DNA of 64,000 bases. It comes from Clostridium sp. AF15-31 (GTDB lineage: Bacteria > Bacillota > Clostridia > Lachnospirales > Lachnospiraceae). Position 1 is the stretch's first letter. Each line of letters begins with the position of its first letter. The notes below the pieces were generated by a model. It made no database searches and was not told the DNA's origin. It worked only from the letters and a program-made list of their open reading frames with translations. Shown here piece after piece: positions 51,549-63,555 of the stretch. The translations under genes and the position numbers were made by a program. The stretch is from contig NZ_QTXL01000007.1 in assembly GCF_003461625.1 (NCBI RefSeq), positions 94,272-158,271 of the forward strand, in the 5' to 3' direction.

Positions 51549-51744
51549 AACAACAACCATATAATAAGACCGCAGTCAGAAGACATTATCGAGGATTTCG
51601 ATATGAACTGCATATACCAGCAAATGTGAGTGCTTGTTTGAGCCGACAGGCGAGTTAGCACTGGAACATTTGCGGATAAGGGATATGCTGTTCATAGAAA
51701 CCGCAGATAGTCTTTGACTGCGGTCTTATTATATGGCTGTTGTT
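51549..51744 (+). repeat. Family B hairpin, copy 2, nested in a longer outer stem
   Basis: The core (TATGAAC ... GTTCATA, 51602-51697) is nearly identical to copy 1, and the outer stem pair is changed on both strands. It is embedded in an outer stem in which AACAACA-CCATATAATAAGACCGCAGTCA (from 51549) faces its reverse complement ending at 51744. The inner core is therefore carried on a second, unrelated long stem. The gap continues with AT-rich sequence and the V-ATPase promoter. Confidence 0.9.
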
Positions 51745-51793
51745 AATCACAACAAAAATTGTGCAAAATGACGTGAAAAATGGTTAAACTAAA

Positions 51794-51917
51794 TTTGACA
51801 GTTTGTATTGTTTGTCAAAAATGCCTTAAAAACCGGTAAAATTTCATGACCTTTTGATGAAAAATCTATAAAAGAAAATAAATATTGCTTGAAAAGAGCA
51901 CACTAACATAATAAAAT
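51794..51917 (+). promoter_or_regulatory. V-ATPase operon promoter and upstream palindrome
   Basis: TTGAAA (51889-51894), 17 bp, TAAAAT (51912-51917) lies about 50 bp upstream of the first gene. TTTGACA-N12-TGTCAAA (51794-51819) is an inverted repeat about 100 bp before the likely transcript start and could bind a regulator. Confidence 0.6.
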
Positions 51918-51969
51918 ATTAACAGAGCGGCATTTCATGCCGAGATTAATAATTACGGAGGGAGAAATT

Positions 51970-52278
51970 ATGCTACAGGAAGCCATGAAGACATTAGAAG
52001 ATGCAGAAGCAAAGGCAGCCGAGATCGTAAAAGAAGCCGGTAAAAAAGCAGAAGCAATTCAGGCGGAAGCAAAGGAAAAGGCAAATGCGATGATCGTAGA
52101 TGCAAATGCAGGTTCTAAAACAGATCTGGCGGCTATCGCGGTCGACCAGAAGAAACTGGAAACTGATCTTGCAGAAGAAGCTTTGAAAGAAGCATCCGAC
52201 GAGATTGCTTCCTTAAAAAAACGTGCATCCGAGCGAGAGGGTGAAGCCGTAGAGCTTGTGATCAAGCAGCTATTGTAA
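51970..52278 (+). CDS. V-type ATPase peripheral stalk subunit G/H-like
   Basis: A 102-residue, almost entirely helical, Ala/Glu/Lys-rich protein (DAEAKAAEIVKEAGKKAEAIQAEAKEKANAMI) with the heptad pattern of the peripheral stalk subunit (NtpG/AtpH, partner of E). It is the first gene of the operon, where this subunit usually sits, directly before subunit I. I chose ATG 51970 behind GGAGGGAG. The low-complexity sequence limits identification, but context makes it likely. Confidence 0.8.
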   Translation: MLQEAMKTLEDAEAKAAEIVKEAGKKAEAIQAEAKEKANAMIVDANAGSKTDLAAIAVDQKKLETDLAEEALKEASDEIASLKKRASEREGEAVELVIKQLL

Positions 52279-52316
52279 ATGCTTGAATATCAGGATGCAG
52301 AAGGGAGGTAATCATT

Positions 52317-54844
<2,528 letters not shown>

Positions 54845-54895
54845 AACAGGCACAGATTTGAAACATGATTGAACAAGTAGTACAGGAGGATTTGT

Positions 54896-55489
54896 ATGAC
54901 AGGATTAGAGAAGATCGTTGAACAGATTCTGGAAGAAGCAAACACTCAATCCGATATGATCCTTGAAGATGCACAGAAAAAGGCAGATCAGATTATAGAA
55001 GATGCAAAGGTGGAAGCAGATAAGATCAAGGCGGGTTCGGCTGAAAAGGTCAGCCATGTAAAAGCGGACGGAATGGCAAGGGCAAAATCCTCTGCCGACC
55101 TGAAGAAACGCCAGACAGTCTTAAAGGCAAAGCAGGAGATCATCAATGAAGTGATAGGTAAAGCCTATAACGGAATGATCGATATGGAAGTTGACAGATA
55201 TTTCCATATGATGGAGCGTATGATCGGAAATGCAGTACAGCCGAAGAGTGGACAGATCAGCTTCTCAGCCAAAGATATGGAGCGGCTTCCGGCAGGATTT
55301 GCAAAACGGGTATCAGAGATAGCAAAAGCACATGGAGGAGATTTGACGCTCGCAGATAAAGCCAGTGATATAGACGGAGGATTTATCCTGATCTATGGCG
55401 GTATCGAGGAGAATTGTTCATTAGCTGCCATGTTCCATGCGCAGAAAGAAGAAATGGCAGACAAATTAAATTCCCTGTTATTCACATAA
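54896..55489 (+). CDS. ntpE: V-type ATPase subunit E
   Basis: The 197-residue peripheral stalk subunit has a long N-terminal helix (about 1-100; ILEEANTQSDMILEDAQKKADQIIEDAKVEADKIK) and a small C-terminal alpha/beta domain ending with DGGFILIYGGIEENCSLAAMF, which attaches to the A3B3 head. It pairs with the G/H subunit. Position between K and C is standard for the clostridial operon. AGGAGG lies upstream. Confidence 0.94.
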   Translation: MTGLEKIVEQILEEANTQSDMILEDAQKKADQIIEDAKVEADKIKAGSAEKVSHVKADGMARAKSSADLKKRQTVLKAKQEIINEVIGKAYNGMIDMEVDRYFHMMERMIGNAVQPKSGQISFSAKDMERLPAGFAKRVSEIAKAHGGDLTLADKASDIDGGFILIYGGIEENCSLAAMFHAQKEEMADKLNSLLFT

Positions 55490-55502
55490 GGGAGGTAGAA
55501 AA

Positions 55503-56474
55503 ATGGCAGACAAATATATATATGCTGTTGCCAGGATCCGGGCACTTGAGATGTCCCTGTTTTCACAGGCTGTGATCGAGCAGTTGATTGCCCAGAAAAC
55601 ATATGCGGACTGCCTTCAGTTCTTAGGTGAAAAAGGCTGGGGTGATACAGAAGCCGGAGTGCAGGATGCAGAGACCATTTTGAACAGGGAACTGGAAAAA
55701 ACATGGACACTGGTCAAGGAGATGGTATCCGATCAGACAGTATTTGACGTATTGTTGATCCAGGATAGTTTCCATAATTTGAAGGCAGCGATCAAAACCG
55801 TTGTAGACGGAGAAGTTCAGGCAAATATATTTTATGACAATGCATCTGTTTCGGGTGAAGCATTAGTCGAGATCATTAAAGATAAAGATTTCCGGTCATT
55901 ACCGGAATCTATGCGGGAATGCGCATTAGAGGCATATGAGTGTCTGGTGCATACCGGAGATGGTCAGATGTGTGATGTTATCATTGACCGGGCAGCCATG
56001 CGGGCAATGCTTGCGGCAGCGGAGAAGAATGGAGATGCATTATTAAAAGAATATGCAGAGACAGTTGTGGCAGTTGCAAATATCAAGATCGCAGTCCGTT
56101 CTGTAAAGACAGAAAAAGGACTGGATTTTATGAGACGTGCGATGGAGGAATGTCAGACGCTCAATGTGGAACGGCTGATGCGGGCAGCACTTTCCGGTAT
56201 GCCGGATGTGATCAAATATCTGGAAGAAACACCGTATTCCGGTGGAGCTGCAGCATTATCAGACAGTTCATCCGCATTTGAACGCTGGTGCGATAACCGG
56301 ATCATAGAGGCGATCCGGCCGCAGAAATATAATTCATTTACGATCGGACCACTTGTTGCTTATGTACTTGCAAGGCAGAATGAGATCAAGACAGTCAGGA
56401 TCATCCTGACCGGAAAGTTAAATCATCTGCCGGATGATGCAATCAGGGAAAGGGTAAGGGAAATGTATGTATAG
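55503..56474 (+). CDS. ntpC: V-type ATPase subunit C (d-subunit homologue)
   Basis: The 323-residue funnel-shaped subunit connects the central stalk to the K ring. It is all-helical with the family features YAVARIRALEMSLFSQAVIEQLI at the start and LVAYVLARQNEIKTVRIILTGKL near the end. AGGGAGGT is the RBS. Its stop overlaps the start of the F subunit gene by 8 bp, so translation is coupled. Confidence 0.94.
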   Translation: MADKYIYAVARIRALEMSLFSQAVIEQLIAQKTYADCLQFLGEKGWGDTEAGVQDAETILNRELEKTWTLVKEMVSDQTVFDVLLIQDSFHNLKAAIKTVVDGEVQANIFYDNASVSGEALVEIIKDKDFRSLPESMRECALEAYECLVHTGDGQMCDVIIDRAAMRAMLAAAEKNGDALLKEYAETVVAVANIKIAVRSVKTEKGLDFMRRAMEECQTLNVERLMRAALSGMPDVIKYLEETPYSGGAAALSDSSSAFERWCDNRIIEAIRPQKYNSFTIGPLVAYVLARQNEIKTVRIILTGKLNHLPDDAIRERVREMYV

Positions 56475-56787
56475 AATTGCAGTATTAGGTGAATATGACA
56501 GCATCTATGGCTTTGCGACTCTGGGACTTGAGACCTTCCCGGTATCCGATGCAGAACAGGGCAGTACACAGCTCAGAAGACTGGCAGAAAGTGGATATGC
56601 CGTTATCTATGTAACAGAGAGCATGGCAGAGCAGATCAAGAAAGAGATAGAGAGATATAAGACGCAGATGCTTCCGGCGATCATCCTGATCCCAGGAGTT
56701 TCCGGTAATACATCTGCAGGTATAAATGGAGTAAAGAAATCCGTAGAACAGGCAGTCGGTTCGGACATTCTGTTCAGTGGAAACTAG
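56467..56787 (+). CDS. ntpF: V-type ATPase subunit F
   Basis: The 106-residue Rossmann-like subunit of the central stalk binds subunit D. MYRIAVLGEYDSIYGFATLGLETFPV at the start and ILIPGVSGNTSAGINGVKKSVEQAVG at the end are typical. It overlaps the end of the C subunit gene and uses an RBS within it. Confidence 0.94.
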   Translation: MYRIAVLGEYDSIYGFATLGLETFPVSDAEQGSTQLRRLAESGYAVIYVTESMAEQIKKEIERYKTQMLPAIILIPGVSGNTSAGINGVKKSVEQAVGSDILFSGN

Positions 56788-56808
56788 GAAGGAGCGTGAC
56801 CAGAAAAC

Positions 56809-58572
56809 GTGGCAACAGGTAAGATAAAAAAAGTTGCAGGACCTCTTGTTATCGCAGAGGGAATGCGTGACGCGAATATGTATGACGTTGTCAGAGTAAG
56901 TGAGAGCCGACTGATCGGCGAGATCATAGAGATGCATGGAGATCAGGCATCTGTTCAGGTTTACGAAGAGACATCAGGACTTGGACCGGGTGCACCGGTA
57001 GAGTCAACCGGAATGCCGCTGTCCGTAGAACTTGGACCCGGACTGATCAGCAGTATCTATGACGGTATCCAGAGACCTCTGGATGATATCATGAAAATCT
57101 GTGGAAATAATTTGCAGCGAGGCGTTGAAGTTCCATCATTAAAGAGAGACATCAAATGGCCATTTGTTCCATGCGTTAAGGCAGGGGACAAGGTAGAGAC
57201 CGGAGATGTGATCGGAACCGTACAGGAGACAGTTGTCGTAACTCAGAAGATCATGGTTCCATATGGTATAGAAGGAACTGTAAAAGAGATCAAGAGCGGA
57301 GATTTCACAGTAGAAGAAACTGTATGTGTGATTGAGACAGCAAAGGGTGATAAGGAACTGACACTGATGCAGAAATGGCCGGTTCGTAAGGGTCGTCCTT
57401 ATGCAGAGAAGATTCCGCCGGTTATGCCGCTCATCACAGGACAGCGAGTTGTCGATGCATTCTTCCCGATCGCAAAGGGTGGTGTAGCAGCAGTTCCCGG
57501 ACCATTCGGTAGTGGAAAGACCGTTATCCAGCATCAGCTTGCAAAATGGGCAGAAGCCGATATCGTTGTATACATCGGATGTGGTGAACGCGGAAACGAG
57601 ATGACAGATGTATTAAACGAGTTCCCTGAACTGAAGGATCCGAAGACAGGATACTCCCTGATGGAGAGAACCGTTCTGATCGCAAATACATCGGATATGC
57701 CGGTTGCAGCCAGAGAGGCTTCTATTTACACCGGTATTACGATCGCAGAATATTTCCGTGATATGGGATATTCCGTTGCGCTGATGGCTGACTCTACTTC
57801 CAGATGGGCAGAAGCACTTCGAGAAATGTCAGGACGTTTACAGGAGATGCCCGGTGAGGAAGGTTATCCTGCATATCTTGGAAGCCGTCTGGCACAGTTC
57901 TATGAACGTGCAGGTATGGTTAAGACACTTGGTTCAGAAGGAAGAACCGGAGCCTTATCCGTAATCGGAGCCGTATCACCTCCCGGTGGTGATATTTCAG
58001 AGCCGGTATCGCAGGCAACCCTTCGTATCGTTAAGGTATTCTGGGGACTGGATTCGGCACTGGCTTATAAGAGACATTTCCCGGCGATCAACTGGCTGAC
58101 CAGTTATTCGCTGTATGTAGATAACATGGGAAAATGGTTTGAGGAAAATGTCAACGAGCATTGGATGGAAGACCGTCAGAAGCTTATGACATTATTACAG
58201 GAAGAAGCAGAGCTGGATGAGATTGTTAAGATGGTTGGTATGGATGCCTTATCTGCGGGCGACCGTCTGAAGATGGAAGCAGCCAGATCTATCCGTGAGG
58301 ACTTCCTGCATCAGAACTCATTCCATGAGATCGACACTTACACACCACTGGATAAGCAGTTCCGCATGATGGAACTTGTGCTTGCATTCTATGAGGAATC
58401 CTCAGAAGCTTTAAAACGTGGTGCAACTATAAAGAATATTCTGAATATGGAGGTTCGTGAGAAGATCGGACGTTTCAAATATACACATCCGGAAGATGTG
58501 GAAGCAGAATATGACAAGATCATAAAGGCACTTCATCAGGAACTGGAAGCAGCCATAGCAAAGGAGGACTAA
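56809..58572 (+). CDS. ntpA: V-type ATPase catalytic subunit A
   Basis: The 587-residue catalytic subunit hydrolyses or makes ATP. Walker A is GPFGSGKT (230-237). The Walker B region lies in [23 protein letters not shown], and the A-subunit-specific non-homologous region is at about 115-190. [21 protein letters not shown] is a family hallmark. The start is GTG; GGAG lies 14 bp upstream, longer than optimal, and no in-frame ATG fits better. Direction (synthesis or hydrolysis) depends on the sodium gradient. Confidence 0.97.
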   Translation: MATGKIKKVAGPLVIAEGMRDANMYDVVRVSESRLIGEIIEMHGDQASVQVYEETSGLGPGAPVESTGMPLSVELGPGLISSIYDGIQRPLDDIMKICGNNLQRGVEVPSLKRDIKWPFVPCVKAGDKVETGDVIGTVQETVVVTQKIMVPYGIEGTVKEIKSGDFTVEETVCVIETAKGDKELTLMQKWPVRKGRPYAEKIPPVMPLITGQRVVDAFFPIAKGGVAAVPGPFGSGKTVIQHQLAKWAEADIVVYIGCGERGNEMTDVLNEFPELKDPKTGYSLMERTVLIANTSDMPVAAREASIYTGITIAEYFRDMGYSVALMADSTSRWAEALREMSGRLQEMPGEEGYPAYLGSRLAQFYERAGMVKTLGSEGRTGALSVIGAVSPPGGDISEPVSQATLRIVKVFWGLDSALAYKRHFPAINWLTSYSLYVDNMGKWFEENVNEHWMEDRQKLMTLLQEEAELDEIVKMVGMDALSAGDRLKMEAARSIREDFLHQNSFHEIDTYTPLDKQFRMMELVLAFYEESSEALKRGATIKNILNMEVREKIGRFKYTHPEDVEAEYDKIIKALHQELEAAIAKED

Positions 58573-58576
58573 GCAT

Positions 58577-59947
58577 ATGCCAAAAGAATATAGAACCATA
58601 CAGGAAGTTGCAGGACCTCTGATGTTGGTACATGGTGTAGAAAATGTTACCTATGATGAACTTGGTGAAATCGAGCTTGCAAGTGGCGAAGTCAGAAGAT
58701 GCAAGGTTCTTGAGATCAATGGTGAAGATGCACTGGTACAGTTATTTGAGAATTCAACAGGTATCAACCTTTCAAACAGCAAAGTAAGATTCCTTGGACG
58801 AAGTATGGAACTTGGCGTATCAGAAGATATGCTTGGCCGTGTATTTGACGGACTGGGAAGACCTATCGATAAAGGACCGGATATCCTTCCGGAGGAGAGA
58901 AGAGATATCAACGGTCTGCCAATGAATCCGGCAGCAAGAAATTATCCATCGGAATTTATCCAGACAGGTATCTCTGCTATTGATGGATTAAATACACTGG
59001 TAAGAGGACAGAAGCTGCCGATCTTCTCGGCATCGGGACTTCCACATTCGAAGTTAGCAGCCCAGATCGCAAGACAGGCTAAGGTGCGTGGAACAGATGA
59101 ACCATTCGCCGTAGTATTTGCTGCTATGGGTATCACTTTCGAAGAAGCGAACTTCTTCACGGAGAGCTTTAAGGAGACAGGAGCGATCGACAGAACCGTA
59201 CTGTTCATCAACCTTGCAAATGACCCTGCGGTTGAGCGTATCGCTACCCCTCGTATGGCACTGACCGCTGCGGAATATCTTGCATTTGAAAAGAACATGC
59301 ATGTACTGGTTATCCTGACGGATATCACAAACTATGCAGATGCATTACGAGAAGTATCCGCAGCCCGAAAAGAGGTTCCGGGTCGTCGTGGATATCCCGG
59401 ATACATGTATACAGACCTTGCAACTTTATATGAAAGAGCAGGAAGACAGCGTGGCAAGAATGGTAGTATCACAATGATCCCAATCCTTACCATGCCTGAG
59501 GATGATAAGACACATCCAATCCCTGACTTAACAGGATATATCACAGAGGGACAGATCATCTTAAGCCGTGAGCTTTACAGAAAGGGTGTAACACCACCAA
59601 TCGATGTACTTCCATCTCTGTCACGTCTGAAGGATAAGGGTACCGGTGAAGGAAAGACAAGAGGAGATCATTCCAGCACCATGAACCAGTTATTTGCTGC
59701 ATATTCCCGTGGTAAGGATGCAAAGGAACTTATGACGATCCTTGGTGAATCAGCATTGTCGGATATCGATATTTTATATGCAAAGTTTGCAGAAGCATTT
59801 GAAAAGGAATATGTATCTCAGGGTTATGAGACAGACAGAAGTATCGAGGAGACCTTAAACATCGGCTGGAAGCTGTTATCCATCCTGCCTCGTGCAGAAC
59901 TGAAACGTATCGATGACAAGTGGTTAGATATGTATTATGGAAAGTAA
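58577..59947 (+). CDS. ntpB: V-type ATPase regulatory subunit B
   Basis: The 456-residue non-catalytic nucleotide-binding subunit of the A3B3 head. Features: [30 protein letters not shown] in place of a true P-loop, [19 protein letters not shown] and [28 protein letters not shown] lies at the end of the A subunit gene, 4 bp away. An unusual 206-bp spacer with repeated hairpins follows before subunit D, while the other operon genes are 4-51 bp apart or overlapping. Confidence 0.97.
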   Translation: MPKEYRTIQEVAGPLMLVHGVENVTYDELGEIELASGEVRRCKVLEINGEDALVQLFENSTGINLSNSKVRFLGRSMELGVSEDMLGRVFDGLGRPIDKGPDILPEERRDINGLPMNPAARNYPSEFIQTGISAIDGLNTLVRGQKLPIFSASGLPHSKLAAQIARQAKVRGTDEPFAVVFAAMGITFEEANFFTESFKETGAIDRTVLFINLANDPAVERIATPRMALTAAEYLAFEKNMHVLVILTDITNYADALREVSAARKEVPGRRGYPGYMYTDLATLYERAGRQRGKNGSITMIPILTMPEDDKTHPIPDLTGYITEGQIILSRELYRKGVTPPIDVLPSLSRLKDKGTGEGKTRGDHSSTMNQLFAAYSRGKDAKELMTILGESALSDIDILYAKFAEAFEKEYVSQGYETDRSIEETLNIGWKLLSILPRAELKRIDDKWLDMYYGK

Positions 59948-59967
59948 CGAGAAGCGCGTGAGTAGAC

Positions 59968-60121
59968 TTGCAAATGGGATGCTTGAGCTTGCTCATAGCA
60001 GACGATTTGCAAGGATACGAGCATGGTTCGACAGAACCCACCGAGCCGACAGGCGAGGTGGAGCGCTTCGAGTTAATAAACGGAAGAGCGCTACGAGCCG
60101 ACAGGCGAGGTGGAGCGCTTC
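59968..60121 (+). repeat. Structured spacer inside the V-ATPase operon with tandem 27-bp repeat
   Basis: CTTGCAAAT (59968) pairs with ATTTGCAAG (60004-60012) around an inner GCTTGAGC-TT-GCTC hairpin. GAGCCGACAGGCGAG followed by GTGGAGCGCTTC occurs twice, at 60043 and 60095 (52 bp apart), each flanked by complementary sequence (CCACC/GGTGG; AGCGCT/AGCGCT). The 15-mer GAGCCGACAGGCGAG is the apical sequence of the two family B hairpins at 51.4 and 51.6 kb. Confidence 0.8.
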
Positions 60122-60153
60122 ACAGTCTATAAACCCTTTATAAGGAGGCAAAA

Positions 60154-60819
60154 ATGGCAGCTACACAGGTAAATCCTACCAGAATGGAACTGACCCGTTT
60201 AAAGAAGAAGCTTGTTACGGCAACCAGAGGCCATAAGCTGTTAAAAGATAAACGAGATGAGCTGATGCGGCAGTTCCTTGATATGGCAAGAGAGAATATG
60301 GCGCTTCGAGAGAAGGTTGAGGCCGGTATCAAGGCCGCCAATACGAATTTTGTCATAGCAAAAGCCGGCATGTCTGAACAGATCCTTCATACGGCACTGA
60401 TGGCACCGAAACAGGAAGTCCAGCTTACCTGTAAGGATCGAAATGTTATGAGTGTAGATATTCCGGTATTTGAATATACAACAAAAAGTGCGGATGAGAA
60501 TGATATCTATTCTTACGGTTTTGCATTTACCTCCGGTGATCTGGATGATGCAGTAAAATCACTTGCTGACATCCTTCCGGATATGCTGAAACTGGCGGAG
60601 ATTGAGAAATCCTGTCAGCTTTTGGCATCGGAGATCGAAAAGACCAGACGGCGTGTAAATGCGCTGGAGCATGTTATTATTCCTGAGACAAAGGAGGGCA
60701 TCCGTTATATTAGCATGAAGCTTGATGAGAATGAGCGAAGCACGCAGGTGCGACTCATGAAGGTCAAGGATATGATGCTGGAGGAAGCCCATCACTATAA
60801 AGAGCATCAATTTGAATAG
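60154..60819 (+). CDS. ntpD: V-type ATPase subunit D
   Basis: The 221-residue central shaft (gamma-like) has two long antiparallel helices: N-terminal PTRMELTRLKKKLVTATRGHKLLKDKRDEL and C-terminal TRRRVNALEHVIIPETKEGIRYI, both family hallmarks. It is the last gene of the operon. AAGGAGG is the RBS. The preceding structured spacer could allow separate adjustment of D subunit expression. A family A hairpin starts 10 bp after the stop. Confidence 0.96.
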   Translation: MAATQVNPTRMELTRLKKKLVTATRGHKLLKDKRDELMRQFLDMARENMALREKVEAGIKAANTNFVIAKAGMSEQILHTALMAPKQEVQLTCKDRNVMSVDIPVFEYTTKSADENDIYSYGFAFTSGDLDDAVKSLADILPDMLKLAEIEKSCQLLASEIEKTRRRVNALEHVIIPETKEGIRYISMKLDENERSTQVRLMKVKDMMLEEAHHYKEHQFE

Positions 60820-60828
60820 AAACGGACG

Positions 60829-60974
60829 AAAACTCCTGATATTATACATTGTTATTATGCAAAACGCTTGCGCTCTATCCTCGGTGCAACGGTACGTAAG
60901 GCAGCAAGGGACGCTGTCTAAGAACCGGCACTCGGATAGGTTTGCTACATAACAAGTATAATATCAGGAGTTTT
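60829..60974. repeat. Family A long hairpin after the V-ATPase operon
   Basis: AAAACTCCTGATATTATAC (from 60829) is complementary to GTATAATATCAGGAGTTTT (to 60974), and pairing continues through TGTTAT / ATAACA and CTATCC / GGATAG. The apex is CGGTACGTAAGGCAGC (from 60890) against GCTGTCTAAGAACCG (to 60927), with an A-A mismatch in CGGTAC/GAACCG. It lies between convergent genes, with A and T tracts at the ends. Confidence 0.88.
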
Positions 60975-61002
60975 CTGCTTGCTGTTATATATAAATAAGA
61001 TT

Positions 61003-62118
61003 TTATTTGTTTCGTTTAGCAAGTTGAGCCTTTAAAATCGCGATTTCTGCACTCATTTCACATACTGTGGCATCTCTTTCGGCTAGAGCAGCATCCTTTT
61101 CAGACAGAGCAGCGTCCTTTTCAGACAGAGCAACATCTTTCTCAGATAAAGCAGCAATCGCTTCATCTCGTTCTTTTTTCAATTCATCGATCATGTAGTT
61201 GACTGTATTCTCATCCAATTTTCGTAATGCTTCAGAAAACATGGTAACAACCTCCTCCGGGTGATACAGATACTCAGACATATCCATGCAGATAGTTTCC
61301 ATCCACGGATAGTCGGATATCAGTGCTGCAAGGTCATCCAAGGTGGTTGCAGTTAACAGGGATAACCATGCGTTAAGTTCGTTGATATCTTTAGAATACT
61401 TACTTTTTTGGAAGACGTCAAGGGCAACGACATAGTATTCCTGCAGAAGATGGAAGTCGCTTCCGGTATCAAATGCAGCCTTTCCATGATGCAGATAGAT
61501 ATCGGATAATTCGGGATCTTTACATTCTTTTGGACTGTTTTCAAACATCACGATCGTATAAACGGTTTTCAGATACTGATAGATGAATGTACTTCCCTTT
61601 TCCCCTTTTACTCTGGTGTACTGGCGGAGCAAAAGATCAGCAGAGTAGCAGGACATCCGCTCACCGGGAAAGGTGTATGGGATCTTCTGGATCTCCACAT
61701 TTGCGATCGAACCATCTTCTAACTGAACAATGATATCCAGAAGCAGGAGAGAAGTTGATGGAAGCATGCTGTCTTCATTTGACAGGATACATTTTACGGT
61801 AACATTTGTACCGATGATACTGCTGATCAGTCGTGATAACCGTTCCGGGTATATATCTGGGTTGAACAGCTTTTTGAAAAATGGATCATAGGTCAATGGC
61901 AGGCTTTTCTTACCTTCCATGAATTCCAGAAAGTTTGATTTCCATTTGTCAGGCCAGTTCAGATATGTCCGGTAAAGGGGTGGATTCTTTTTCAATTCTA
62001 CCAGACATTCATCTTTGGTTCGGGATGGGAAAAGCTGATGGATGTTTAATGCGGCAAGCTGTATAGCATTGCCTTTCTGTGAGACAGCAATGTTTCTTTT
62101 TTCATTTTCATTGTGCAT
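61003..62118 (-). CDS. Rpn-family recombination-promoting nuclease/putative transposase
   Basis: A 371-residue PD-(D/E)XK nuclease-like protein. SLPLTYDPFFKKLFNPD (73-89) is the usual Rpn/transposase_31-type start. Active-site candidates are D128 (LLLLDIIVQLEDG) and E142/Q144 (ANVEIQK). A C-terminal coiled coil holds four tandem heptads of the type ALSEKDA (about 323-352). Rpn proteins are DNA endonucleases that promote RecA-independent recombination; many Lachnospiraceae carry dozens of copies. Start context: the ATG at 62118 has no strong RBS (only AATTAAATTT upstream), so the true start could differ. It faces the V-ATPase operon and shares its hairpin terminator. Confidence 0.85.
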   Translation of the reverse strand: MHNENEKRNIAVSQKGNAIQLAALNIHQLFPSRTKDECLVELKKNPPLYRTYLNWPDKWKSNFLEFMEGKKSLPLTYDPFFKKLFNPDIYPERLSRLISSIIGTNVTVKCILSNEDSMLPSTSLLLLDIIVQLEDGSIANVEIQKIPYTFPGERMSCYSADLLLRQYTRVKGEKGSTFIYQYLKTVYTIVMFENSPKECKDPELSDIYLHHGKAAFDTGSDFHLLQEYYVVALDVFQKSKYSKDINELNAWLSLLTATTLDDLAALISDYPWMETICMDMSEYLYHPEEVVTMFSEALRKLDENTVNYMIDELKKERDEAIAALSEKDVALSEKDAALSEKDAALAERDATVCEMSAEIAILKAQLAKRNK

Positions 62119-62262
62119 AAATTTAATTCCTCGTAATATCCGGCGCCTGTTTTGTCGACAACATAAAGACAGCTTTAAAGAAACAGTTGAAAAAGAAATC
62201 CATCGGATATATAAAGACGTGGAAGATAAAATAATAAGAAGATAAATTTTTAAATCCCCTGC

Positions 62263-62308
62263 CTGTTATAGATAGAAACATATGAATCTATAACAGACAG
62301 TTTTTTGT
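62263..62308 (+). terminator. Orphan terminator in the accessory region
   Basis: CTGTTATAGAT (62263-62273) pairs with ATCTATAACAG (62286-62296), followed by ACAGTTTTTTG. No intact plus-strand gene precedes it; the stretch before it encodes only a 27-residue lysine/glutamate-rich tail ending at 62245 that may be a gene remnant. Confidence 0.75.
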
Positions 62309-62318
62309 TGCATTTAAC

Positions 62319-62384
62319 TTGACAAAACAGTAAAAAAGAGTAAAGAACAGTAAAACACATATAAAAGAGTAAAGAACAGTAAAA
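62319..62384 (+). promoter_or_regulatory. Direct repeats in the leader of the AAA pseudogene
   Basis: TTGACA (62319-62324) is followed by two copies of AGAGTAAAGAACAGTAAAA (starting at 62337 and 62366, 29 bp apart), then AAGGAGG. They could be regulator sites, or slippage products in AT-rich DNA. Confidence 0.5.
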
Positions 62385-62399
62385 AAAAGGAGGTGCAAC

Positions 62400-63000
62400 A
62401 TGCAAAATCCGTTTTTATTAGTTTTCGGAAGAAGTCCTTTAGAATCAGTGTCCAGATTAGTACAGACAAATGAAATTATAGAAATGTTTTCAGCAGATTT
62501 ATATGATTACAGGGGGACGAGGCAGTGGAAAGAAAGTTATGCTGACGGATATTTCAAAGCATTTCCGAAAAGAAAAAGAATGGATCGTTATTGAGATGAA
62601 TCCGGAACGTGATCTGCTGTATAGTTTTGCTGCAAAACTATATGATCAAAAGGAATTAAAAGATTTATTTATAAAAGCCAAGATTGATTTATCTGTACTT
62701 GGAATCGGTATATCAATAGAAAAAGCAAATCCTTTTTTGATATAGACAGTATCTGAGTGAATATGTGTATGACAAGATCTGGTCGGAGTTATCGAACAAA
62801 GACAGGAAGATCTGTTATGGTATTGCAAAAATAGAATCTGGTAAATAAAGGAGATATGAGATAAGCTTTCGTTGAAAACAAATGAGTTTAATCCGTATCG
62901 AGACAGGTTAAAGAAAAGGGGTATTATTGATTGCGAGGAACATGGGTATGTTTTCTTTTCATTACCTGAATTTGGGGAATATGTATTAACGCATTTGTAA
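62400..63000 (+). pseudogene. Decayed AAA-family ATPase (Lachnospiraceae-type)
   Basis: A strong RBS (AAGGAGG) precedes MQNPFLLVFGRSPLESVSRLVQ, the usual start of this ATPase family, but the frame is lost near residue 38. The second frame continues with MITGGRGSGKKVMLTDISKHF (Walker A with the final Thr changed to Lys) and WIVIEMNPERDLL, and stops after SIEKANPF. The central ATPase region, including Walker B, is missing. Then a fragment with YLSEYVYDKIWSELSNKD and, after another frameshift, SLKTNEFNPYRDRLKKRGII to EYVLTHL form the winged-helix C-terminus. At least three lesions are present; it cannot make a functional ATPase. Confidence 0.85.
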
Positions 63001-63073
63001 TATTAGATAGATGGATATAACTTCTATAAGAAATAAACATTTTCAACTTGTACCTCTTTTGTTCGCACGATAA

Positions 63074-63430
63074 TATGAAAAAAATGAATTCTTTGCGTGT
63101 AACAGAGAATTTATTGGAGGTATCCTGTGTCTGATCAAGGTCATCGTTGACCGGCAGGGGAAAAAGCTTCCGGGAACGATTACTGACTTTGTCAATGAAA
63201 ATGGTGTTGATTTTCCGGTTGTGCAGTTTCAGTATAATGGACAGGATATGAAATTACGAGCTGCAAATGGCGGAAACAAAAAGTTAAACCGGAATGATCC
63301 GGTGGAGATCATTTATCGTCCGGGCAAAGCAAAGTATGTGAACATTGTTGGAGATAACAAAGATGTAGTGATCGCAGTTGGAATAACCGTATGTGGTATC
63401 GGTCTGATCATTTGTAAGATTTTACGGTAA
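63074..63430 (+). pseudogene. 5'-truncated DUF3592-like membrane protein fragment
   Basis: The frame is open from 63074 and runs through IGGILCLIKVIVDRQGKKLPGTITDF, then PVVQFQYNGQDMKLRAANGG, NDPVEIIYRPGKAKYVNIVGD and a C-terminal membrane helix (IAVGITVCGIGLIICKIL). The middle part looks like the DUF3592 beta domain. There is no ATG, GTG or TTG in frame before GTG 63221, and the usual N-terminal membrane helix is cut short. Either the gene lost its start or translation begins at the internal GTG (69 residues). Function unknown. Confidence 0.5.
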
Positions 63431-63555
63431 ATAATTATAAACTTGTTTTCCTTTCCAATATCCGTTACAATCAAACTTGGAGAGACGGAGGCAATATACA
63501 AAGCTAAAATATGCATGTTATTCTGTTCTATCAGTATTAAGAAAGGAGATAGAAC

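Noticed and set aside
60024..60040. tRNA-like T-arm (GGTTCGACAGAACC)
   Set aside because: The loop length is wrong and there are no D-arm, anticodon arm or acceptor stem around it.
61003..62118. Complete insertion sequence around the Rpn-like nuclease
   Set aside because: No terminal inverted repeats or target-site duplications are visible; the nearby hairpin is the operon-end family A element.
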